Assembly (NCBI RefSeq): GCF_036898095.1
Contig: NC_090728.1
Coordinates: 83,789,891 to 83,853,890 of the forward strand
Direction: 5' to 3'
From: Palaemon carinicauda
Lineage: Eukaryota > Arthropoda > Malacostraca > Decapoda > Palaemonidae
DNA length: 64,000 nucleotides
The translations under genes and the position numbers were made by a program. Numbering within the stretch: the stretch's first letter is position 1; the number at the start of each line of letters is the position of its first letter. Below, piece by piece: positions 1 through 12,879 of the stretch. Under the pieces are notes generated by a model that worked only from the letters and a program-made list of their open reading frames with translations, searched no databases and had not been told where the DNA came from.

Positions 1-743
1 ATAACATTTTTTTGTTAACGGCCCTTTAGGGAAGATAGTTTTGTTACGTGATCAGGTTATATATTATTCATTTAGTGTCTTAACTTGAACATTGTGTTAT
101 CAGATTTATTTTAAGCTTTTGTATAATTTTCATTGCATTATTTCTTTTCTTAGAGTAAGGTTTATACAGATATAATAGTTCAAGTCAAGTTCTTATTTAA
201 TTTCAGATTGTATCATTTTTGTCTTATTCTAATTTTTATTCAGAATTAAATATTTTCCAGTGACTTATTTTTGTTATGTAAAGTCTTTTCAGAGTTGGAA
301 TTTATATAGAATATATCTATTTTTGTAAAAAGTATTTTTCCAATCATCATTATTTAGGACCAGATTCCGCTCGATTCTTGTTAAGAACCACAGTGAGTGT
401 TAAATGCGTTTCACTAATACGTAAGAGTAATTACCCAGTCTGATTTTGAGTGTGCTTAAGAGACGTTTGGATATTCAGTGTTATAGGCATTGCTGTCTGG
501 GAGTTATTTAATGGTCTCAGAATTTGGGTATTAGTGTTTTTAAGTGTAACAGTTTTAATGTAAAAGCAAACAAGGTAATTAGGAATTCGAGAGGTTAATT
601 AGCTTGCCAATCGTAGTATATATAATATTATGTGTGGTTCCCAGTTGCTAGTCATAGTATAATATATATTTTTAGTGCCAAGCCACGGGAGCCATATCAT
701 ATAATATATTTTGAGTGCTCAGACCCGGGATCCATATCATATA

Positions 744-813
<70 letters not shown>

Positions 814-2175
814 TGTATGTATGTCTGTGTGTATATATAACTTTACCATTGTTTTAGTTTTCATAACAAAAAGACAATTTCTCTCTTGGCGACAATTGCT
901 CAATTTTTTTATGAAAACACCTATTGATTTTATCTATGCTATATATTGAAAATTTATTCAGCTTTCCATTTCTGTTTCTATTTCTATGTCATTATTTATT
1001 ATGGTGATTAGGAAAAATTACTTCTCTTTTAGTTTGTTTATTTCCTTTCCTCACTGGGCTATTTCTTCCCTGTTGGAGCTCTTGGGCTTATAGCATCCTG
1101 CTTTTCCATCTAGGGTTGTAGCTTAGCTAGTAATAGTACACACACACACATGGACCAGCCTGAGATTTGGCATGTACAGATGATTTCATTTATATGTGCT
1201 TTTGCATGTATAAATAATTCCAATATTCATAATTTATACACCATTTGAAGAGCCATTGTTATTACTTCACATGCTATATGAAATTATATAACATTATGAA
1301 CATTTATACATAATTATATTTTACATTTTCTTAAATCAAGAAATATATAGGTTTTACTTATGTTCTATATAGGAAACATATTTGGCTTTCCAATTCTTAC
1401 TTCATTTTTTTTTTTTTTTGTATCGTTAGATACAATATGGAATTTAACCGTACAAGGTCGAAAAATATCAAAATTTTACTCCCTAAAAATTTAGCATTTT
1501 TTAATGATTCACAGCTTTTCCCCAATGACCTTTATATCAAAATAGTTGCCTCCCCATGAAAAAAAGTCTACCATTTCTACTCAAAATTCATATGAAATAA
1601 GTTCCTGAAATATAAATATTGTATTTTTCATGATCATTTTTAAATATATCTTTTTGCTAAACAATATATGTTCATCATACAATTTTTTTTATTTCTTAGC
1701 ATTGCAAAGATATTCTGCTTGCATTGTGAAAAGTTCAATCATTCCTTGACATAAAGCACCAAACTAGAAGCTCATATCTGTTAAAGTTTTGACGTGCCAA
1801 AGTGCACAAGAATCTTTTCCTTGAGTTCCATTTTTCTACTTGGCCAAAAGCATTGTACAGTACCTCGTAGTGGACCCTCCAAAGATTAGGTTAGGTGTTA
1901 GTTTAAACTGACCACAAAGTTATTCACAAAGAAACAAAAAGTTTTTTTACTACTATGCTTATAATTACTGTATACATTGAATAGGTAGTGTTTTTAACTT
2001 TACTTTTTCTGAATTTTAGAAATTATCCTCTGCACAATAATGTATTCAATTACAAGTCAAATACCAGAATTTTCAGTTTGTATATGAATTTGTTTATTTG
2101 TATGAGATGAATAGTTTGATAATATTGATGAATAAATTGTTTTAATTGTTCTGACTTTTCTTCATCAACATACAG
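1..2175 (+). other. Intron of the DDX31-like gene (upstream of exon A)
   Basis: AT-rich sequence with no coding stretch I can recognise. It ends at 2175 with a polypyrimidine-rich stretch and an AG acceptor directly before the helicase exon. It contains an (AT)n tract (750-805) and short homopolymers. I see no transposase, RT or RNA gene in it. Short low-copy repeats could be present and would be missed by eye. Confidence 0.6.
750..805. repeat. (AT)n microsatellite
   Basis: An uninterrupted AT dinucleotide run of about 55 bases, followed by an ATGT-rich tail near 810-830. Confidence 0.95.
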
Positions 2176-2366
2176 GATGTAGCAGCCCGTGGTTTAGATT
2201 TGCCAAGGGTTTGTTGGATTGTACAGTTCAATGCTGCATGTTCAGCATCAGATTATGTACACCGTGTGGGACGCACTGCTCGTGTTGATGCTGCAGGGTC
2301 AGCGCTAATATTCTTAGCCCCTGCAGAAGCTACTTACATTCAGATGCTAGAAAGCCACAAAATTAT
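2176..2366 (+). CDS. DDX31: DDX31-like DEAD-box RNA helicase, exon A (helicase motifs V and VI)
   Basis: Internal exon of 191 nt. It translates in one open frame from [13 protein letters not shown] (motif V), then HRVGRTAR (motif VI) and LAPAEA, ending SHKI plus two bases. The wording around motifs V and VI, and the LAP-EA-Y and SHKI stretches, resemble DDX31/Dbp7, an ATP-dependent nucleolar helicase needed for large ribosomal subunit assembly. Other DEAD-box families differ here. The exon is bounded by a tacag acceptor (2171-2175) and a GTAAGT donor (2367-2372). It ends in phase 2, which fits the exon starting at 42889. Motifs Q to IV must be encoded before this window. The reading frame is intact, so this looks like the living host gene and not a relic. 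Confidence 0.87.
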
Positions 2367-2410
2367 GTAAGTAAAACTTTCATATATTGTTGAGATATAT
2401 TGTTGTATAT

Positions 2411-2486
2411 TTACCATGACACTTTCCCCAATTTTCGGGGTTAGCCGCCAAAAAGGGGGGGAGGATTTTTCCTTCATAAAAAAGAG

Positions 2487-2533
<47 letters not shown>

Positions 2534-3475
2534 CTGACGAGGGACTCAATCGAGTTTGATTGGTTGGTACTGCTTGTGTGCCACTGCCCACCCTCCCACC
2601 ATTTTCCACCACAAATGAAGCTTCCCTACTGCTGCTGCTTCAAAGCAGTCACTATAAGAAAGCTCACCATTCATTTCTATTCCTAGCATGCTGTTTTGCT
2701 TCTCACATCTAACCTGTCACTTAGGGCTTTTGTCATTCCATCCATCCACCCAAACCAAGCTTGGCCTTCTTCTGATACTTCTCCCATCAACTCATGTATT
2801 CATCAATTTCAGTTGACGATCATTCTACATCCTCTTTACATGATCAAACCACCTCAACATATTCATATCTACTCAAGCTGCTAATTCATTTCTCATACCA
2901 ATTCTCATTCTTACTACTTCGTTCCTAACGCTATCCAACCAAGTTACACCAACCATATACCTCAGACACTTTATCTTGAACACATTCAGTTTCTCTATCC
3001 ATCACTTTCATTGCCCACAACTTCGATCCATACATCACAGTTGGTACAATCACTTTCTTATACAGAGCACTCTTTACATTCTTTCCTGTTCCCCTATAAT
3101 TTACCACTCCTTTCACTGTCCCCAACACTTTACATTCTTTAATCACTCTCTAATTTACATCTTCCACTTCATCATTTGCATCAACAACAGAACCCAAGTA
3201 ATTTCATTTAACATAACATTCAATATAGTACCACCTTCACTTCTTATGCACTTCATAACCTTACTCTTACCCACAACTTACTCGCAACTTCCTTCTCTCA
3301 TGTACATTTCCAAACTCTGTCACTTATTGACGCAGCTTCTCCTCCAAGTCTGCAACCAATACAGTATCATCTGCAAACAGCAACTGATTCCCCATCCACT
3401 CATGATCACTCTCATATTTCAAATTCAATTCTTGACTAAGCACTCGCGCATTCATCTCTCTTTCATGCATTGTTA
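2411..3475 (-). mobile_element. 5'-truncated RTE-like LINE fragment
   Basis: On the minus strand the sequence gives pieces of a non-LTR reverse transcriptase. Near 3320-3420 is the active-site motif LLFADD, and at 3020-3140 are blocks matching the region after the RT (KGVV, VIVPTVMYGS, LWAMKV). The 3' UTR (about 2411-2700) matches the end of the fuller LINE copy at 39237-41226, including its C-run/AAAATT/G-run element. Several frameshifts and a 45-base T tract break it. The 5' end stops inside the RT domain, as is typical of LINE insertions. It sits about 45 bases downstream of DDX31 exon A, in the intron. Confidence 0.8.
2489..2533. repeat. Poly(T) tract
   Basis: A run of 45 T inside the 3' UTR of the minus-strand LINE fragment. 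Read on the minus strand it is poly(A). Its length may be assembly-dependent. Confidence 0.9.
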
Positions 3476-3786
3476 AGGGGTTATATTCTTGGATTTTTAA
3501 AAAGGGTATGTCCATTACTTTTATGAAATTGTAAATTCAAATTGTTATGGTTGAGTATTCATGAAGAAATGGAATACAGTAAAAAAATAGTTATTTGAAA
3601 AGAATAAAATGGAGAAGTATTCAATTAAAAGATAGAGATGACTAGCAAAATCTAAGCGGGGCCCTTTGTGTCAATAGGCATAGGAGGAGATGATGATAAT
3701 GAAAAGAAAGGTGTAGAAGATGTATCTGAAACCATTGTCTGCTCTACAAGAATGTCCTATGATGCATTAGAGTATAATGGTTTAAG

Positions 3787-3788
<2 letters not shown>

Positions 3789-3841
<53 letters not shown>
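3789..3841. repeat. (TC)n microsatellite
   Basis: About 26 uninterrupted TC units. Confidence 0.95.
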
Positions 3842-3845
<4 letters not shown>

Positions 3846-5940
3846 ACATAAGGGTTTAGTACATGATCTTTCTGTAAAACCAAAGCTTTTTATCTTTTTA
3901 TTAAGGATTGCGAGACTTTCATAGATATTCAATACATATGTACCAGGTAGGCCTAATCTTGAAACATAGGAGTTACTATTAGAAATGTTATTCTATATGA
4001 TAAAAAGTATTGTACTGCGGTATATTGCAGATTGTAAAGAAATTTGTCAAATATGTCTTCCTTAGAAATTATAGGAATTAATTTGGCAATCCAAAGTAAA
4101 CTCGTGAAGACAGTTACCATCCCCCATGGCAAAGCAAAGTCTCAACTAAACTAAGAAATCAGTTCCAAGAATGAAAATGTTACCACAAAATTGAGTCTAT
4201 AGGCTAATTACAAAAGATAAAGAAAGCAAACAGTTTTGCCTGCTAAAATCAAATTCTTGCAACCAATAAAGAACATTAAAAACTGAATTTTAGTATTTTC
4301 TTTTTATTTCTATACTCATCTGATGTTCATATTCCCATGTTTTTTTATTTAAAATTCGCATATTTTCTTTCCCTTCAATAAACACATGTCCTCAGTAAAG
4401 GGAGGAACATTCTAGTGGTAAGTGGTAACTGACTTGCTAGTGTCCTTTGTCTTGTACTTTAGTTTTGAAGTCAAAATTATCCCTATCCTCTTCATACCAT
4501 GAAGCAGTGGGAAGGAGGGTGGGCGTGTAGTGTACAATATATGAACATTAGGTGAGTATAGAAATAAGATATTTTATTACTTAGATTTTTTATATTTGTA
4601 TATACTTTCCTTGTGCTTGTATTGCTAACTCCTGCATGCTGCTGGAAGTTGGACATCAATGAAGGGAAGAAATGGGGTGAATGGAAATAAAAGCAATATA
4701 CCATGGTTAAGATTTTGTAACCTGGGCAAGATTAATTTTATCACACCATCTGAAAATACGGTTTTAATTAAATATGGGACTCAAGATTGTTCACAAAGAT
4801 TTGTTAAAATACTCATTTGTAACTTTTCTTTAATTTATATTTCTTGACTTAAATTATACTTTTGAATGGTACCAAATTAACTCAAGTGAAAACCTCATAT
4901 ATCGTAGATAAGAGTGTTATAAATTAATTTAACTCAAAGTTAATTAGACCAAAGCTCCCCAGCCAGTACGGGGACTAGAGAAAAACAGGATTCTTAATGA
5001 TGATGCTTAGCAGAACTTACTTAGTGTTCTAATGAGTATTTTCTAAATCTGTTTCCAAAGATTTCTACAAAGTTAATGAGAAGTATTATGCACCACTAAT
5101 ATCAGGTATATTTACTTTCAAGCATTTTATTGAATTTGTATAGAATTTTTCTACTGTGACCAAACTTCAAACTATGAATAATGTTACAATTTTGGTCCTC
5201 GAGCAATTAGGGACGTTAAACCCACAAAACAAATTAGTGACATTACTTCTAATTGCTGAGTTTATGTCCAAATAATACTGAATTACTTCTCCACTGTTCA
5301 AAATTCGGATCATTTGAAACCACATCCAAATTCCAGAAAATGGAGCCTACCACTGAAGAGCTTTCAGTACTCAACAATATAATTGCCTTAGTGCTTGGAA
5401 GGGACATATCCAATCACAGTTGTTTGAGCACAGAATTAAGAAGGATATATATCTCTTGATAGCTGAAATTGAACGTTTCTTATAATAAAATAACCACTGT
5501 AAAAAGTTGATATCCAAGCTAGATCTAGTTATCAAGAGACTCGTAGCTTTGCGCCAATCAAAATACAATAAACATTCCATTATCTTTGATATGGAACATT
5601 AGTAGACTATCTTTTAGAACCTACCATAAACAGTCTAGAGGGTTTTTGTGTCAGAGGACATAGTGCATAGTCTCTATGAGGTCAGATAAAGCATGGATGG
5701 GTTTGGACGAATCACTTTTGAGAAAGTTGTTTGAGCACGTTGACATTGTACTACAATATTTTTGGGCACTCCAACAACAGATGCCACAGATCTGTGAACC
5801 ATTCCTTCTATGTCCAAGAGATTTTAGTTTCATTTTCCTGTTCGCAGAAATACTTGATTGTTCCGTAACTGAAATACAAACCACGCTATTTAATATGGGT
5901 ATTACTTTCGGCATAGCTGAAATGACGAGCCATTAGAATT
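3842..5940. other. Intron sequence without recognisable genes
   Basis: AT-rich sequence. The short open frames here (for example 5253-5459 and 5676-5936) show no motif I recognise and no consistent codon pattern. I see no repeats beyond short homopolymers. Confidence 0.5.
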
Positions 5941-8139
5941 TTAACGAGGGTTTACTACCCCCATCGCTAGTAAGGTTTGGGGGGGTATAGGGAGGGGTAG
6001 CTTGCTACCTCCCCCCCCCCCCCCTCACCTGTGTGGTAAGCTCACTTTTACTTTGGCTCGGGTGGTGATCGGATGTGTCTGCTTTCACCCTCGCCTCTTT
6101 GACAGCCATTAATGCTTTTTGTCTTTTTACTTATTTTTTCTTATACTTGTAACATATATTTAAACATTCTTTATGTTTATGTATATATTTGTGTATAGAA
6201 ATGTAGTAAGTTTTCTTTTCAGTGTTTGTGCTGTGTGTGTAGTGTACGACAACGTTACCGGCGTAGTGCTAGGCCACCGCGGTTTCACGTCATGGGGTGC
6301 GGCCTCTCCCTCTTGGTCCTTCGGTCGTTCCTTCGGCTTTCCGTTAACTCGGCCGCCGTGGGGAATCGTCATCGCTGGACTTTCTTCATTCATTTATTAT
6401 CTTCGCTGTTCCTCCTTTCCTACAGGGAACTTGGATTCTCAGCGAAGGGAATGTGGGAGTTTAGATTGAATACAGTCTCTCTCTCTACTCAAGGCCGTTC
6501 ACCCCTTACTATTACTACGTACTATTATGGAAGCTTCTTTCCCGTTGCGGGTTGGGTTGCTATTCCGTTTATTTGTCTCAATTAATTTTAATGAAATCTA
6601 ATTGTATTTTTAACTTTTCAGTTTCTCTGTGGAGAACACTTCCCTTCGGGGGTCAGTGGTTCTTACTATTTGTGATCATTCTTGGATGAATTACATAATT
6701 ATGATTCTGTTTTTGTTACAGTTCTCCGCCCTCCCCCTTCTCCCGTGAATGTCAGTGGAGGAGGAGGGCGCATACTTAATTTTTAATTCTTATGTTTTGC
6801 TTTTCCTTCGGGGTTACTCTTCGGAGTTCCTCCCGGGGGAATTTCTGTTAAATAATTATTTAACTTCATTTTCCCAGTTAACTATGCAGTTTTTCTTCGT
6901 TTGACTAAAGTGTGCCAACGAAGCAGAGCGGTCCTGTTTGTGCCTGGGGAGTCTGCTGTCGCTGCCATCTCTCTAGGACATCGTCATGGGCGTTATCCCT
7001 TCTCTTAGAGGTCCGCTCGTGACAACTGTCAGCTCTTCAGTTCATCTTAGAACGCTAAGGAGGTTCGCCTTCAGGGGTAGGTAACTTCCCTTCCGAGGGA
7101 GGTTCCCTTCCCAGGTGTGAGAGCTTCCCCCTGCAAAGGGGGAGCTTCTTATACCTTAATAATTCCTGGATGGGTTTTCCTGGTCCTCAGGCGGTTATGC
7201 TATTGGTGCTGAGCTACCACACTTGTAACCCTGCTCAAGGAGCTGAGCGGTTGCAAGGCCGTGCTCATGAAAACTTCAGGTGGCTATGTTCTTGGGGCTG
7301 AGCGGTCGCACCTGCAGCTATGCTCAAGGGGCTGAGCAGCTGCAGATTCAGTCGTGTGACCTCTCTCGTTCGCGAAGGAGGCCACTCTTAACGACTTCTC
7401 TTCGGAGGATTGCTCCTTATAGGTCAGCTTGCCGATCCAACGGCCCTAAGGGGCGCCATCACCAATGTCTTCAAGTCTCTTCTACGAAGTGTTCACCTCT
7501 CTCATTCGCGAGAGAGGCCACTCATAGAGACCCCTCTTCGGAGGATTGTTCCTGATTAGACCAGCCATCTCCTAGACCTGCTGACCTGCCGTCTCCGTTC
7601 CTGGCTGCTGACGCTGTGGGCGCCCATGCACCCCGTTATCCAACGGGCTCCGGTCCCTTCGGGGCAAAAGGGGCTTTCTCACATTGTGAGTAAGTCCCTT
7701 AAGCGCCAGGTATCCCTTGCCCGCCAACGTTCTCCTGCGCGCTCGCGCGCAATTGCGAGCAAGCACTCGCCTGCTTTTCCTGCTGTTCCTGAGACTGCCA
7801 TCCAGAGACATCCTGTTCCAGGGACTGCGCGCCAACGTTCACCTTCGCATCAGCGCACATCGTTGGAGTTTCCTGAGATAGCGCTCTGGCGCTCACCAGT
7901 GATTCAGCCTGCGAGTGTCTCCTAGTCTCTTCTACGAAGGGCACCTCTCCCGTTCGCGGGAAAGGTTTCTCATAGAGACCCTTCTTCAAAGTATCAAGCA
8001 GATCTTCCAGTGTTTTGCCAGCTGACCTAACGATCTACCAGCTCAACCTTGCACTGCAACGAAGGACTTCGGCTCTGGACTCTGAAGCAGTCCTGCCTAC
8101 GGTCCTCATCGGGGGATGACCGCCCTTTTTAAGGACACA

Positions 8140-8730
8140 TCCCAGTTCCTGATCGTCCTGTCAGCTGACCCTGCATGCGCGCGTGCTCGCCGATGATCTT
8201 CTTAAGCCAACAATCTTCTTACGCGCGCAAGCGCTGACGATCTTCCTACGCGCGTAAGGGCCGATGATCGTCTGCGCGCGGGTATCGATGGTTTCCCGCG
8301 CGCGCTCGCCGATCTTCTAACGCGCGCGCGAGCGCTGACGATCTTCTTAAGCGCGCAAGCGCCGACGATCTTTCGCGCGCGGGTACCGATGGTCTCCTAC
8401 GCACGCGCCAATAGTCTTGCGTGCTCACGCGCACCAATGGTCTTCCCCGCACGCGTGCCAACAAACTCCTACGCGCTGCAGCACGCTCCAACATTCTGGT
8501 CCACACGGGCTCTTCATTCTGATCCTGCACATCAATATGATTCCTGCGCACTCTATGAAGTCTCGCCCGCGTGCGAGCGTTTTCAGCAGTCTCCCGCGCG
8601 CCCGCATCAGCGCTTCAACAGTCTCTCGCGCGCGATCCCCGGGTATTCCCCATCGCGCTAGCGTGCTCCCTAGCGCAATCACCAATACCCTCTCCCGCGC
8701 GAGGCTGCCGGACATCGCGCGGTAAGGGCG
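8140..8730 (+). repeat. CpG-rich degenerate tandem repeat in DIRS gag region
   Basis: Units of roughly 35-50 bases built from GCGCGC blocks alternating with a CGATGATCTTCT-like block recur about a dozen times with substitutions. The position corresponds to the middle of gag. The other DIRS elements in this window also have tandem repeats in gag, though of unrelated sequence. No open frame spans the array. Confidence 0.7.
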
Positions 8731-9839
8731 CCATCCCCCCCCCCCAAAGCACAGAACAGCGCGCTTGCCGGTGGGGGTGATGGTTCCAGAAAGGCCCAGG
8801 GACATTCCTTCCTTATCTTTTTACTGGCGACTTCCCCTCCAGAGGGAGTGTCTGACAGCGCAGCCTGGTTTGGGACTCTAATCAGAAAGGTAGCACAGGA
8901 TGTTAAGCTGTTCTCTATCTGAGTTGAGCCACAAATCCTTGGCTACATCCACTCCCCCGATGAGGAAAAGAGGAGTTTCGGACGAGGTAACTTCTACGAG
9001 GACGTAGCTGTCCCCTCGTAAGTCTTCGAGGCAGGCACTCTTCCCCCCTCAGACTTTTCTCCCTCACCTTCGGACGAAGTTTTCCCGCTCTCAGGAGAGT
9101 CACGGGAGGTGAGACTTTCCCCAATCACACCATTAAGGGAAACCCCACCTCGTACGGTAAAGTCTTCTCGAATAGGGGTGGAGAAGAGCCTGCCTCCGTC
9201 GTGGTTGGAGTCCTGCATCCCTCCCGGGAGGGAGTCAAAGGACTCCAAGACAGTAACGGGAGTCCCCTAGCACCAAAATCCACAGGCTCAGACATTCTTT
9301 CGTTATGGAAACGAACCTGTTTGAATCTAAGGACATGAAGTAGGCAGCTAAGAGGTGTAGGAAGTCACCAAGACTCCCTCCTATATGGGGCTTTGGCATT
9401 CAAGCCCTATAAACCTCCAGCACCTCAGCAACCACGTCCCACCAAAACAACGGCAGCTAAGACAGTGGGGTCTAAGCCCTTTCTGGTCAAGGACAAGAAA
9501 GGCAATTAGTCCCCCAGGGGAGTGAAGAATCCTAGAAGGAGCAGCCGAGGCCGCAAACGCTAGGATTGCCAGATCCCCTGCATGTCCGCCAGTGGCGGGA
9601 TAACTACAAGGTTGCGCAGACAGTTTGCGGCAACTTAAGGCCGTTTCCTGGACGATTTCCGTAATCAGTCAGGGATATCGCGTCCTGTTCACAACACCTC
9701 TACCTCTCCTGAGGATGAATCCAGTGTCATTTAGCACCCTTGCCATGGGATCAGCAAGGGGGTGAACTCTGTGGGCAGAGGCCCAGATTTAAGCAAACTC
9801 CGTCAACATGGAGACCGCAGACACAGTCAGTCTTGCAGT

Positions 9840-10110
9840 AAACCGCAAGACTTCTTGTGTATCTGAAGGACGCGTACTTCCAGATCCCAGTCCATCCGTC
9901 TTCAAGGAAGTACTTAGGATTCAGCATAGACAACAAGGAGTACCAGTTCAAGGTGCTGTGTTTCAGTCTCTCCACAGCACCACAGGGTTTCACCAGAGTT
10001 TTTACCCTTATATCTTTGTGGGCACTCAGGATCGGCTTCTGTCTCCTCCATTATCTGGATGACGGCCTGATCCTAGCAGACTCGGAGTCACTCCCTCTTT
10101 GACACCGATA
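9840..10110 (+). pseudogene. DIRS reverse transcriptase relic
   Basis: Two fused frames carry the RT palm motifs. Motif A reads LKDAYFQIPVHP (about 9864-9900) and the active site reads YLDD (about 10054-10066). Between them is the CFSLSTAPQGF block. Spacing and wording match the intact RT at 33014-35275. Frameshifts on both sides make it non-functional. It is the pol core of the 5.9-11.9 kb element. Confidence 0.8.
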
Positions 10111-10439
10111 CAAATTTCTAGGACTTTGCCAGGACCTAAGGGTCAGGGTAAGTCTCGAGAAGTCTGCTCTGCTGCCCAATCAAAGACTGGTTCACCTAGG
10201 CATGATTATAGACACCAATCTCCATAAGGCCTTCCATCAGACGACAGGATAGCAAGGCTGAGAAGAGTCACAAGCCCTTTCCTCAGACGAGAAGAGCTTC
10301 CAACCCAATCGTGGTTATGTCTCCTCGGTCACCTTTCACCCTGGCTCATCTAGTTCTCAACGGTCGCCTCAGGATGAGGTTTCTCCAGGGGCGACTCAGG
10401 TCCTAGAGGAATCAATACTGCGATTCCCCGGACATCATG

Positions 10440-11200
10440 ATCCCTATGGATCTTGCGGAACAGACGAACCGCCAGTGGTGGGTTACAGGCGAGAACCTAC
10501 CAAGAAGAATGGATCTTCTCGTTTCCTTCCCACGGATTGGATGCTGTTTTCGGACACCACAAAAGAAAGGGGGGGGGGGCACGTTTTGAACCACAGTACC
10601 TCAGGCCTGTGGTCATAATTGGAAAAGTGCCTCCATATAAATCTGCTAGAGATGAAGGCCATCTTCCTGGCCTTTCAACAGTTCCAACAAAGACCTGGCG
10701 GATCATTCTGTGGTGTGATGAGCTACAACACCACAGTAGTAGCTTACATCAACAAGGAAGGAGGTACCTTTTCAAAGCAGCTATCCCATCTCTCAGTAGA
10801 GATACTGAGATAGACCGAAGTCCACTCGATTCCTCTATCGGCTCGCTTCATTCCAGACAAAGGGAATGTGCTCGCCGACAGTCGGGGCAGAGCGTCTCAG
10901 ATAATGAGTACCGAGTGGTCCTTGGATCATTCAGTAGCCAACAAAGTCCTGACTTTGTGGGGTTACCCGACTGGATCGGCTCGCTACAGCGCTGAACTTC
11001 AAGCTCCCGCTGTATTGCCCCCCAGTCCCAGATTCCAAGGCACTCTGGCAAGAGGCCTTCCAACAACAGTGGGACAGCACCGACGTGTACCCTTTTCCCC
11101 CGTTCTGTCTGATGAGGAAGGTGCTCAACAAGACCAGAATATCGGTCAATTTTTCGATGACCCTTTATAGCTACGCTATGGCATCACGCAGAATGGTTTC
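10440..11200 (+). pseudogene. DIRS RNase H and downstream domain relic
   Basis: Frame-shifted pieces include an HINLLEMKA block (RNase H Glu motif, near 10625-10660) and NTTVVAYINKEGG (near 10725-10765), both aligned with the intact copy at 34420-34560. After them come LADS and WSLD blocks (10868-10930) corresponding to the end of RNase H. Multiple frameshifts and a G-run make it inactive. Confidence 0.65.
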
Positions 11201-11209
11201 CGGACCTTC

Positions 11210-11865
11210 TGCAACTCCTATCAGAGTTACCGAGAGAGCTCCCTCCGCGACACAATCTACTCAGACAACCGCTGCCAACATCTTTCACAAAGCCGTAGCA
11301 TCGCTTCGACCTCACGACTGGAAACTATCCAGTATCTCCTCACTAAGAGAGGATGGTTGCAACAAGTTGCGAACGGGATGCCTGGACACCTGCGTAGGTC
11401 ATCCGCAGGGGTCTGCCAGGCAAAGTGGCAAGTTTTCTGTGGTTGGAGTCGTGAAGGGGTACTGTATCTCTCCACTCGATACCACTATTCCAGCGATAGT
11501 GGAGTTCTTCGTATATTTGCGGGAAGAATGCGCCTTTCAGTCTCGGTAATGAAAGGCTATCGCTCAGCTTTAAGTCTAGCCTTCAGGCTCAAAGGAGTGG
11601 ACATTTCTTCCTCGCTGAAACTTTCTCTACTTATACGAAGATATGATCTTAACTTCCCTCAGTCCGAAGTGAGACCACCTCCATGGAACGTGGTTCGAGT
11701 TCTCAGGTCTCATAAGAGACCTTCCTACGAACCATTACGCAGGCTTCAGATCGCCACCTAACTTGGAAGGCGGTGTTCCTATTAGCTTTGGCCTCGGCCA
11801 AGTTAATAGAGAATTTGAGGTTCTGTTAGAATGACTCTTGATCTGGTAGATACTGTGGTTCACTA
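11210..11865 (+). pseudogene. DIRS tyrosine recombinase relic (N-terminal half)
   Basis: Pieces in two frames match the DIRS recombinase: a core-binding stretch with MKGYRSALSLAFRLKGVD (about 11550-11600), then LLALASAKLIENL near 11780-11820. In the intact copies that last block carries the first catalytic Arg (AKRVSEI or GARVSEI). Here the Arg has become Leu. The HxxR and Tyr part is missing because the element stops near 11870. Confidence 0.7.
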
Positions 11866-11870
11866 GACTT

Positions 11871-12879
11871 CACTAGAAAGTACATTAATGGGGCTCTTTG
11901 ATGAAGCAAAATCTGAAAAAAAAATATATATATATTTTTCTGAAAATTGGTGTGTTGTGGCAGCACTCTCATCAATACACATGAAATTTTATTAAGAAAT
12001 TTACAGTAGTTTACATTTTATAGCCCTAAGAGTTGCCCCTACCATCACTGCAGATTTGAATATCTCATCAATTGGCATATTCAAAAGTAAACTTCAGAAA
12101 ATTACATGCCCTATCCATTTGCCAAAGAAAACATTACAGAGCAACTTTTCATTCTTCGAGGTGTTCGAGGCTGAGAGGTTCATTACCATTAGTTAGCTTT
12201 CGTTGGGAAAGGTCATTCTCCACTCCTTGAGTTGATACTCAATTTATGATTCTTGCTGTTTGGGAGGACAGAATTTTTCTACTTGGGTATAATGGTCATT
12301 CTGTAATCCTTGAGTTGACACACAATTTTATGATTCTCATGGTATTTCAAGGGGCAGAAATTGGCTGCTTGGCTGTATTTTTACTGTATTATATTTATAC
12401 AATATTAGTCATCTCTTTGCTTTCAAAAATCAGCAATTGCATGTGCAGCCTGAGCAAGATAGCACTCAGATGAGATAGTACTCCTCTCATGGCCGAGAAA
12501 GAGGGGGCTTCAATCGGGTTTGGAGACGAGCAGCTCTGGAGGGTTTTCAAGACCTTCGGGCTCAGTTGCTCGGTTGTTGCAAAAGAATTCTCAGGCCATG
12601 AATTACATAAATTGCAGTTTTCATATTGGTCCAGTAGTCCCTCCCCTGATTTACATGATCTTTCATTTTGGCGCATCCCTGTCGGGTTGAGGAGGTCATT
12701 CAAAGGAGACCTTCGTGTTCAGGAAATAGTCCCCTCAGTTCACAGCATTTCACATAAATGTGGTGAAACTTTTGGCTGTCTTCCAGAAGTGGAAAATACT
12801 CTGTTCAAAATAGAATTCTCATTTAAAGATTTTCATAGACAATTACATAGCTATCTAGTGCCTTAAGTAGGGGAGGATC
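11871..12879. other. Intron or repeat sequence, no gene seen
   Basis: AT-rich. It contains a diverged tandem duplication of about 82 bases (about 12208-12290 and 12291-12372), marked by a shared TTGAGTTGA followed by CTCAATTT/CACAATTT. An open stretch at 12489-12866 may be upstream pol of the DIRS relic that follows, but I could not align it convincingly. Confidence 0.45.

Larger units (their letters stand above)
5941..11870 (+). mobile_element. Old, broken DIRS1-like retrotransposon (GC-rich leader and gag, pol relics)
   Basis: Base composition changes abruptly at about 5941, with GC-rich, CpG-rich sequence lasting to about 11,800. In order there is a leader (5941-7000), a GC-rich gag-like region with repeats (about 7000-9600), an RT relic (9840-10110), an RNase H/downstream relic (10440-11200) and a tyrosine recombinase relic (11210-11865). 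This is the DIRS order and the same strand throughout. Every domain is broken by frameshifts and stops. I cannot see either terminal inverted repeat, so the boundaries are estimates, and the 3' end is cut off inside the recombinase. Confidence 0.7.

Noticed and set aside
3668..3932. Open frames through the (TC)n and (AG)n tracts
   Set aside because: Dinucleotide repeats give long Ser-Leu or Arg-Glu readings without coding meaning.
6226..6585. 119-codon open frame in a GC-rich stretch
   Set aside because: Lies in the leader of an old DIRS with no motif, and overlaps another open frame of equal quality; GC-rich DNA has few stops by chance.
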